Positions 37,564 through 42,525 of a stretch of DNA of 42,525 nucleotides are shown piece after piece; position 1 is the stretch's first letter; each line of letters opens with the position of its first letter. Source of the DNA: Burkholderiales bacterium (GTDB taxonomy: Bacteria; Pseudomonadota; Gammaproteobacteria; Burkholderiales; Burkholderiaceae_C); the NCBI GenBank assembly GCA_016195825.1, contig JACPYV010000179.1, forward strand, positions 1 to 42,525, given 5' to 3'. The notes under the pieces were generated by a model that saw nothing but the letters and a program-made list of their open reading frames with translations, ran no database searches and had not been told where the DNA came from. The translations under genes and the position numbers were made by a program.

Positions 37564-37583
37564 TCTGGCAATACTTCGCCAGA
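37564..37583. promoter_or_regulatory. Candidate operator upstream of the second RND operon
   Basis: TCTGGC (37564-37569) and GCCAGA (37578-37583) form perfect 6-base arms around 8 bases. On the minus strand the right arm overlaps a TTGCCA that could be the -35 box of the adaptor gene, but no good -10 follows at the right distance. The remaining gap, 37505-37639, shows nothing else firm; a run of five T at about 37605 is not preceded by a clear stem. Confidence 0.38.
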
Positions 37584-37639
37584 GGTCATGCACGGGTCTT
37601 TTTGCCTGGGCGCGGGAGTGCACCGAGGTCTGGCGGGGC

Positions 37640-38218
37640 TCAGGCGGGCTGCCAGTCCAGCGGCCAGGCGCCCTGCTGCCAGCGATGCAGCCACAGCAGG
37701 CCGATTAGCGTCTTGGCATCGGTCAGCTCACCGCTCGCGGCCAGCGTATCCAGCTCCTGCGGCGTGTGCGTGACCAGTTCGAGGAACTCGCCGTCGTCCA
37801 GCTTCTGCTGGCCCTTGCGCAGGCTGCGCGCGAAGTAGATGTGGATGCCTTCGTCCGAGTAGGCGATCGCGTTGTGAAGCACGCCGGCATAGGCCCATTC
37901 TGCTGCGCTGTAGCCGGTCTCCTCCAGCAGCTCACGCTGGCCGCAGACGAGCGGATCCTCACCGGCGTCGAGCTTGCCGGCCGGGAACTCCAGCATCACC
38001 CGACCCATGGGGTAGCGGTACTGGCGCTCCATCAGCACCCGGCCGTCGTCCAGCAGCGGCACGATCATGACAGCGCCGGGATGACGGATGTACTCCCGAT
38101 GCGCCGTCTTGCCGTCAGGCAGCATGACGCGGTCGCGGCGCACGTCGAGGAAATGGCCCTGGAAGACCTGATCGCTGTCGAGCAGGCGCTCGACGAGGTG
38201 GATGTCAGCCTCGGCCAC
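37640..38218 (-). CDS. Nudix hydrolase (ADP-ribose pyrophosphatase-like)
   Basis: A 192-residue Nudix enzyme. The Nudix box is complete at 81-103: GKLDAGEDPLVCGQRELLEETGY, matching Gx5Ex7REUxEExGU. HPGAVMIVPLLDDGRVLMERQYRYP before it and the EFPAGK context are typical of ADP-ribose pyrophosphatases. I infer a GTG start at 38218 because no ATG precedes the conserved start HLVERLLDS...GHFLDVRRD; this overlaps the end of the DUF2818 gene by 14 bases. It follows nuoL-nuoM-nuoN-DUF2818, a gene order known in Betaproteobacteria, where hydrolysis of ADP-ribose or NAD-related compounds would suit a link to NADH metabolism (inference). Substrate not proven. Confidence 0.93.
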   Translation of the reverse strand: MAEADIHLVERLLDSDQVFQGHFLDVRRDRVMLPDGKTAHREYIRHPGAVMIVPLLDDGRVLMERQYRYPMGRVMLEFPAGKLDAGEDPLVCGQRELLEETGYSAAEWAYAGVLHNAIAYSDEGIHIYFARSLRKGQQKLDDGEFLELVTHTPQELDTLAASGELTDAKTLIGLLWLHRWQQGAWPLDWQPA

Positions 38219-38507
38219 GGCGCAGGTATCTCCAGACGAAGCCGGGGAAACCCAGCGTGATGAAGAGGCAGGCGGCGGCGATGTAGAACTGCCAGTCCTG
38301 GTCATGACGCTGTCCGATGCGCGCTTCAAGCGCCGAGCCCAGCGCAAAGGTCAGCACGGCCATCAACGCGAGCTCCAGCAGCCGCCACCACACCGCCTTT
38401 GGGGCGCAGCGCGGACCGACGAGCAGCAGGCGCTCGCTGAAGTAAGGCAGATTGGCCGCCACGGCAGCCACGGCCAGGACCAGCCAGACGGCGACGGACT
38501 GGTCCAT
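38205..38507 (-). CDS. DUF2818 membrane protein at the end of the nuo operon
   Basis: A 100-residue inner-membrane protein: helix 6-22 (VAVWLVLAVAAVAANLPY), helix about 43-60 (LLELALMAVLTFALGSAL) and helix about 74-92 (FYIAAACLFITLGFPGFVW). LPYFSERLLLVG and WWRLLELA are the DUF2818 marks. It lies 13 bases after nuoN and overlaps the Nudix gene, so it probably belongs to the complex I transcript. No function is known; a role in complex I assembly is only suggested by constant linkage. The ATG at 38507 is the natural start. Confidence 0.9.
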   Translation of the reverse strand: MDQSVAVWLVLAVAAVAANLPYFSERLLLVGPRCAPKAVWWRLLELALMAVLTFALGSALEARIGQRHDQDWQFYIAAACLFITLGFPGFVWRYLRRGRG

Positions 38508-38520
38508 CAGCTACGGCGCG

Positions 38521-40002
38521 TCAGGTCGTCAGCGCCTGGCGGATCGCGACCTTGCAGAGCTCCAGCAGGCCGCCGGGCAGCAGGCCGAAGACCAGCACGG
38601 CGGCGCCGTTCAGCGTCATGACGAATCGCACATCGGCCGGAGCGGTGAGCGGGGCCGTGTCGGTCGGCGCATCGAAGAACATGACCTTGACGACGCGCAG
38701 GTAGTAGAACGCACCCACCAAGGACACGACCACAGCGAAACCGGCCAGCCACAGGTAAAACGGCAGCTCCGTGGCGACCAGCGCCTGGAGCACGGCCAGC
38801 TTGGCGTAGAAGCCCACGGTCGGCGGCACGCCGGCCAGCGAGAACATGAACATCGTCATGACCAGCGCGAACCAGGGGCTGCGCTTGGCCAGGCCGGCCA
38901 GGTCCTTGATTTCCTCGGCCTCATGGCCCTGGCGAGACAGCAGGATGACCATGCCGAAGGTCCCCAGCGTGGTCAGCACGTAGGTGACGACGTAGAACAT
39001 CGCCGAGCTGTAGGCGTTGGTGCCCCACATCGTGCTGGCGTTGACGACGCCCGAGGTCATGCCGAGCAGCATGAAGCCCATGTTGGCGATGGTCGAGTAG
39101 GCCAGCATGCGCTTCAGGTTGGTCTGCGCGATGGCCGCGAGGTTGCCGATGAGCAACGACATCACGGACAGCACGACCAGCATCTGCTGCCAGTCCACCG
39201 CCAGGCCGATCATGCCCTCGACCAGCAGACGCACCGTGATGGCGAAGGCCGCCAGCTTGGGTGCCGCGCCGATCAGCAGCGTGACGGCCGTTGGCGCACC
39301 CTGGTAGACGTCGGGCACCCACATGTGGAAGGGTGCGGCGCCGAGCTTGAAGGCCAGGCCGGCAACCACGAAGACAGTGCCGAAGATCAGCACGGCCTTG
39401 TTCGGGATGCCCTTGGAGATGACGTCGAACACCTCGGGGATGCTCAGCGAGCCGGTGGCGCCGTACATCATCGACAGGCCGTACAGCAGGAAGCCGCTGG
39501 CCAGTGCGCCGAGGACGAAGTACTTCATCGCCGCCTCGGTCGAGACGGCATGGTCACGGCGCAGGGCCACGAGCGCGTAAAGCGACAGGCTCATCAATTC
39601 CAGGCCGAGGTAGATGACCAGGAAGTTGTTCGCCGACAGCATGACGCTGATGCCCAGCAACGCGAACAGGCTGAGGATGAAGAGTTCGCCCTTGAGCATC
39701 TCGCGCACGCCGGCATAGGGCCGTGCGTAGACGAGGGTGACGAGCGTCGCGATGCAGGCGAAACCGGCCAGCAGGTGGCCCATCGGGTCGGCCACGACCA
39801 TGCCTTGCATGGCGTAGGTGGTGAGCCCCGCATCGAAGTAGCTGAAGTGCAGGCCGGCGACAACGGCCAGTGTCAGCTGCGTCAGCCAGTAGGTCGGGCG
39901 GCGCTGCTCGTCGGTGACCCAGAGGTCCACGAGCGCGACCACGCAGCCCATGGCCAGCAGCAGGATTTCGGGATAGATCGCGAGCCAGTTCATGTCGTTC
40001 AT
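38521..40002 (-). CDS. nuoN: NADH-quinone oxidoreductase subunit N
   Basis: A 493-residue antiporter-like subunit of the membrane arm of respiratory complex I, one of the three proton-pumping subunits. It shows about 14 hydrophobic helices. Key marks: YLGLELMSLSLYALVAL with the helix-5 Glu; ALASGFLLYGLSMMYG; AGLAFKLGAAPFHMWVPDVYQGAPT with the conserved Lys and the proton-antiporter signature; KRMLAYSTIANMGFML with the second conserved Lys; GVPPTVGFYAKLAVLQAL. ATG at 40002 (MNDMNW), or 39993. It follows nuoM by 20 bases. Confidence 0.98.
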   Translation of the reverse strand: MNDMNWLAIYPEILLLAMGCVVALVDLWVTDEQRRPTYWLTQLTLAVVAGLHFSYFDAGLTTYAMQGMVVADPMGHLLAGFACIATLVTLVYARPYAGVREMLKGELFILSLFALLGISVMLSANNFLVIYLGLELMSLSLYALVALRRDHAVSTEAAMKYFVLGALASGFLLYGLSMMYGATGSLSIPEVFDVISKGIPNKAVLIFGTVFVVAGLAFKLGAAPFHMWVPDVYQGAPTAVTLLIGAAPKLAAFAITVRLLVEGMIGLAVDWQQMLVVLSVMSLLIGNLAAIAQTNLKRMLAYSTIANMGFMLLGMTSGVVNASTMWGTNAYSSAMFYVVTYVLTTLGTFGMVILLSRQGHEAEEIKDLAGLAKRSPWFALVMTMFMFSLAGVPPTVGFYAKLAVLQALVATELPFYLWLAGFAVVVSLVGAFYYLRVVKVMFFDAPTDTAPLTAPADVRFVMTLNGAAVLVFGLLPGGLLELCKVAIRQALTT

Positions 40003-40022
40003 TGTTTTGCCTCAGCTCGCCA

Positions 40023-41501
40023 TCAACCCGGGATGAGCTTGCTCTGCGCCACGTGCTGCAGCAGCTCGACGACCGACACATGCATCACGTCGGTGAAGGG
40101 CTTGGGATAGACGCCCATGTAGAGCGTCGCCACGGCCAGCAGGCCCAGCATGACGAACTCTCGGGTGTTGATGTCGGTCAGAGCCCGCACGTCGTCGTTG
40201 GCGATGTCGCCGAAGTAGACGCGCTTGATCATCCACAGCGTGTAGGCCGCGCCGAACACCAGCGCCGTCGCGGCGATGCCACCCAGCCAGAAGTTGGCCT
40301 TGACCGTGCCCAGGATAACCATCCACTCGCCGACGAAGCCGGCCGTCGCAGGCAGGCCGCAGTTGGCCATGCCGAAGAACACGGCGAACGCGGCGAAGGT
40401 CGGCATGGTGTTGACGACACCGCCGTAGGACGCGATCTCACGCGAATGCACCCGGTCGTACAGCACGCCGATGCAAAGGAACATCGCGCCGGACACGAAG
40501 CCGTGCGAAATCATCTGCACCAGGCCGCCGGCCACGCCCAGCTCGTTGAAGACGAAGAAGCCCAGCGTCACGAAGCCCATGTGCGCGATGGACGAGTAGG
40601 CCACCAGCTTCTTCATGTCCTTCTGCACGAGGGCCACCAGGCCGATGTAGACGACGGCGATCAGCGACATCGCGATGATGAGCCAGGCCCATTCACGCGC
40701 AGCGTCCGGGGCGATGGGCAGCGAGAAGCGCAGGAACCCGTAGCAGCCCAGCTTCAGCATGATGGCTGCCAGCACGACGGAGCCGCCGGTGGGGGCCTCG
40801 ACGTGGGCATCGGGCAGCCAGGTGTGCACCGGCCACATCGGCACCTTGACCGAGAACGCCGCGAGGAAGGCGAAGAACAGGTAGGTCTGGGCCGTGCCGC
40901 TCAGCGGCAGTTTGTGCCAGGTCTGGATGTCGAAGCTGCCGCCCGCCTTGGCGTAGAGGTAGAGCAGCGCGATCAGCATCAGCAGCGAGCCGGCCAGCGT
41001 GTACAGGAAGAACTTGAAGGCCGCATAGACGCGGTTCGGGCCGCCCCACACGCCGATGATGATGTACATCGGGATCAGCGTTGCCTCGAAGAACACGTAG
41101 AACAGCATGCCGTCCAGTGACGAGAACACGCCCACCATCAGCCCCGACAGGATCAGGAACGCGCCCATGTACTGGTTGACGCGCGTCTCGATGACCTCCC
41201 AGGCGGAGATGACGACGATGACGGTGATGAAGGCCGTCAGCGGCACGAACCACATCGAGATGCCATCCACACCCAGGTGGTAGTGGATGTTGAAGCGCTC
41301 GACCCAGGGCTGGTTCTCGACGAACTGCATCGCAGCGGTCGTCGTGTCGAACCCGGTGATCAGCGGCAGCGTGACGAGGAAGCTCGCCACGGCCGCCACC
41401 AGCGCGAGCCAGCGCACGGCATGCGCCTGCTCGTCACGCCCGATCGCCAGCAGCACGGCGCCGCAGACGATGGGTAGAAAAATCGCAAGACTCAGCAACA
41501 T
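40023..41501 (-). CDS. nuoM: NADH-quinone oxidoreductase subunit M
   Basis: A 492-residue proton-pumping antiporter-like subunit of complex I, expected to have 14 helices. YYHLGVDGISMWFVPLTAF-type start (HYHLGVDGISMWF), FFEATLIPMYIIIGVWGG with the helix-5 Glu, FLAAFSVKVPMWPVHTWLPDAHVEAPTGGSV with the signature Lys, KKLVAYSSIAHMGFVTLG, and GLPATAGFVGEWMV are all as in the family. The ATG at 41501 starts MLLSLAIFLP. It lies 21 bases after nuoL and 20 before nuoN, so the three are one transcription unit. No oddities were seen. Confidence 0.98.
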   Translation of the reverse strand: MLLSLAIFLPIVCGAVLLAIGRDEQAHAVRWLALVAAVASFLVTLPLITGFDTTTAAMQFVENQPWVERFNIHYHLGVDGISMWFVPLTAFITVIVVISAWEVIETRVNQYMGAFLILSGLMVGVFSSLDGMLFYVFFEATLIPMYIIIGVWGGPNRVYAAFKFFLYTLAGSLLMLIALLYLYAKAGGSFDIQTWHKLPLSGTAQTYLFFAFLAAFSVKVPMWPVHTWLPDAHVEAPTGGSVVLAAIMLKLGCYGFLRFSLPIAPDAAREWAWLIIAMSLIAVVYIGLVALVQKDMKKLVAYSSIAHMGFVTLGFFVFNELGVAGGLVQMISHGFVSGAMFLCIGVLYDRVHSREIASYGGVVNTMPTFAAFAVFFGMANCGLPATAGFVGEWMVILGTVKANFWLGGIAATALVFGAAYTLWMIKRVYFGDIANDDVRALTDINTREFVMLGLLAVATLYMGVYPKPFTDVMHVSVVELLQHVAQSKLIPG

Positions 41502-41522
41502 TCTTGTTCTCCGCCTCGTCGC

Positions 41523-42525
41523 TCAGAACCCGAACAGGGCGTTGAACTGGGGCTTGATATAGGGCCACAGCTGCCAGGTCATCAGCCCCGTGACGCCGAG
41601 GATCATGACCAGCGCGTACCAGTACAGGTAGCCGGTCTGGAAGCGGCGCACCAGGCCCGCGATTCCGCCGACCGTGCGGGCCGAGCCGTTGATGATCAGA
41701 CCGTCGATCAGGGCGCCATCGCCGCCCTTCCACAGGCCCGTACCGAGGGCACGCGCCAGGCGGGCCAGCACGTTCTCGTTGAACCAGTCCATGAAGTACT
41801 TGTTCTCGAGCACGATGATCAGCGGGCGCAGCACCTTGGCCAGCGTGGCCGGAATGCCGGGGGCGACCATGTAGAACACATAAGCCGTGACGACACCGGA
41901 CAGAGCCAGCCAGAACGGCAGCGTGGTCAGGCTATGCAAGGCCATGCCAGCAGCGCCACCCGCGTGCTCGAAATCTTTGGCCAGCTCTTCCATTGCCTCG
42001 TGCAGGTGCCCGTTGACGAAGATCGCATCCTTGAAGAAGTCGCCAAACAGCATCGGCTGGATGGTCATGAAGCCAATGACGACCGACGGAATGGCCAGCA
42101 GCACCAGCGGCACCCAAACGACGGCGGGCGACTCATGCGGCGTGTGCGCGTGGGCATCACCGTGAGCGTGGTCATCGTCGTGGTGGTCGTGTTCGCCCGG
42201 GAACGGCTTGTGGTGGAAGTTCTCCTTGCCGTGGAAGACCAGGAAGTACATCCGGAACGAATAGAAGGCCGTCACGAACACGCCGGCAATGACGGCGAAG
42301 TACGCAAACCCGGCGCCCGGCAGGTGGCTGGCGTGCACGGCCTCGATGATCGAGTCCTTGGAATAGAAGCCCGAGAAAAGCGGCGTGCCGATCAGCGCCA
42401 GCGAACCCAGCAGCGACGTGATCCAGGTGATGGGCATGTACTTGCGCAGGCCGCCCATGTTGCGGATGTCCTGATCATGGTGCATACCGATGATCACGGA
42501 GCCCGCGCCCAGGAACAGCAGCGCC
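41523..42525 (-). CDS. nuoL: NADH-quinone oxidoreductase subunit L, 5' part off the window
   Basis: The C-terminal 333 codons of NuoL, the most distal antiporter-like subunit of complex I; the first half lies beyond the right edge. MHHDQDIRNMGGLRKYMPITW, GTPLFSGFYSKDSIIEA and FYSFRMYFLVFHGKE are hallmark pieces, and the long amphipathic lateral helix with its last anchor helix is at the end (KVLRPLIIVLENKYFMDWFNENV...GLMTWQLWPY). Between helices there is a His/Asp-rich loop about 42170-42230 (EHDHHDDDHAHGDAHAH), a feature also seen in other betaproteobacterial NuoL proteins. It heads the nuoM-nuoN part of the operon. There is no internal start to consider. Confidence 0.97.
   Translation of the reverse strand, partial: ALLFLGAGSVIIGMHHDQDIRNMGGLRKYMPITWITSLLGSLALIGTPLFSGFYSKDSIIEAVHASHLPGAGFAYFAVIAGVFVTAFYSFRMYFLVFHGKENFHHKPFPGEHDHHDDDHAHGDAHAHTPHESPAVVWVPLVLLAIPSVVIGFMTIQPMLFGDFFKDAIFVNGHLHEAMEELAKDFEHAGGAAGMALHSLTTLPFWLALSGVVTAYVFYMVAPGIPATLAKVLRPLIIVLENKYFMDWFNENVLARLARALGTGLWKGGDGALIDGLIINGSARTVGGIAGLVRRFQTGYLYWYALVMILGVTGLMTWQLWPYIKPQFNALFGF

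Noticed and set aside
38452..41120. Two long plus-strand open frames opposite nuoN and nuoM
   Set aside because: His/Gln/Arg-rich reverse-frame translations of certain complex I genes.

Overview
The window is chromosomal DNA of high GC content (roughly two thirds) and very tightly packed. The gene content points to a betaproteobacterium of the order Burkholderiales, probably near Roseateles, Pelomonas or Rubrivivax. The signs are nuoL-nuoM-nuoN followed by a DUF2818 gene and a Nudix gene, an orphan Bug-type solute receptor, a DUF2069 gene, and a thiC-thiO-thiS-thiG-thiDE operon. This placement is inferred from gene content and style; no rRNA or other marker is present.

Layout. 1-2051: a zinc-free MDR oxidoreductase (cut by the left edge) divergent from a LysR regulator. 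2135-6504: an outer-membrane TonB-dependent receptor, a periplasmic YfiR-like protein and a membrane-bound GGDEF-EAL protein, which together look like a transenvelope c-di-GMP signalling unit. 6501-12160: a thiamine operon on the minus strand with a TPP riboswitch, in which all five genes overlap. 12140-14419: a 14-helix MFS exporter divergent from a second LysR regulator. 14489-15115: an ASCH-domain gene of lower GC content, flanked by imperfect palindromes that resemble integron attC sites. 15147-19681: an RND efflux pump and its adaptor, with a strong terminator and a candidate operator. 19785-21429: chorismate synthase and a two-CBS protein, both minus strand. 21502-23633: O-acetylhomoserine sulfhydrylase coupled to an alpha/beta hydrolase. 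23618-26267: a Baeyer-Villiger type flavoprotein, a DUF962/Mpo1-like membrane protein and a MipA-like porin. 26305-30087: the threonine-to-glycine pair tdh-kbl, divergent from an XRE-cupin regulator with a doubled palindromic operator between them, then a Bug receptor. 30059-33144: a YihY/BrkB membrane protein, DUF2069 and an FAD-linked hydroxyacid dehydrogenase. 33116-37504: a second RND pump with a lipoprotein adaptor. 37640-42525: a Nudix hydrolase, DUF2818 and nuoN, nuoM and nuoL of respiratory complex I, with nuoL running off the right edge.

Most of this is housekeeping or common accessory metabolism. The parts that most deserve a second look are: (i) the TonB receptor/YfiR/GGDEF-EAL trio, whose output protein has a degenerate cyclase motif, a conserved inhibitory-site motif and an intact phosphodiesterase set; (ii) the ASCH gene as a possible lone integron-type cassette; (iii) the two tandem dyads between kbl and the XRE-cupin gene; (iv) a palindrome-bearing extra segment inside the sulfhydrylase coding sequence; and (v) the fact that five of six convergent gene pairs overlap at their stop codons, the exception being the pair that holds the ASCH element. 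No tRNA, rRNA, CRISPR array, transposase or integrase was seen.
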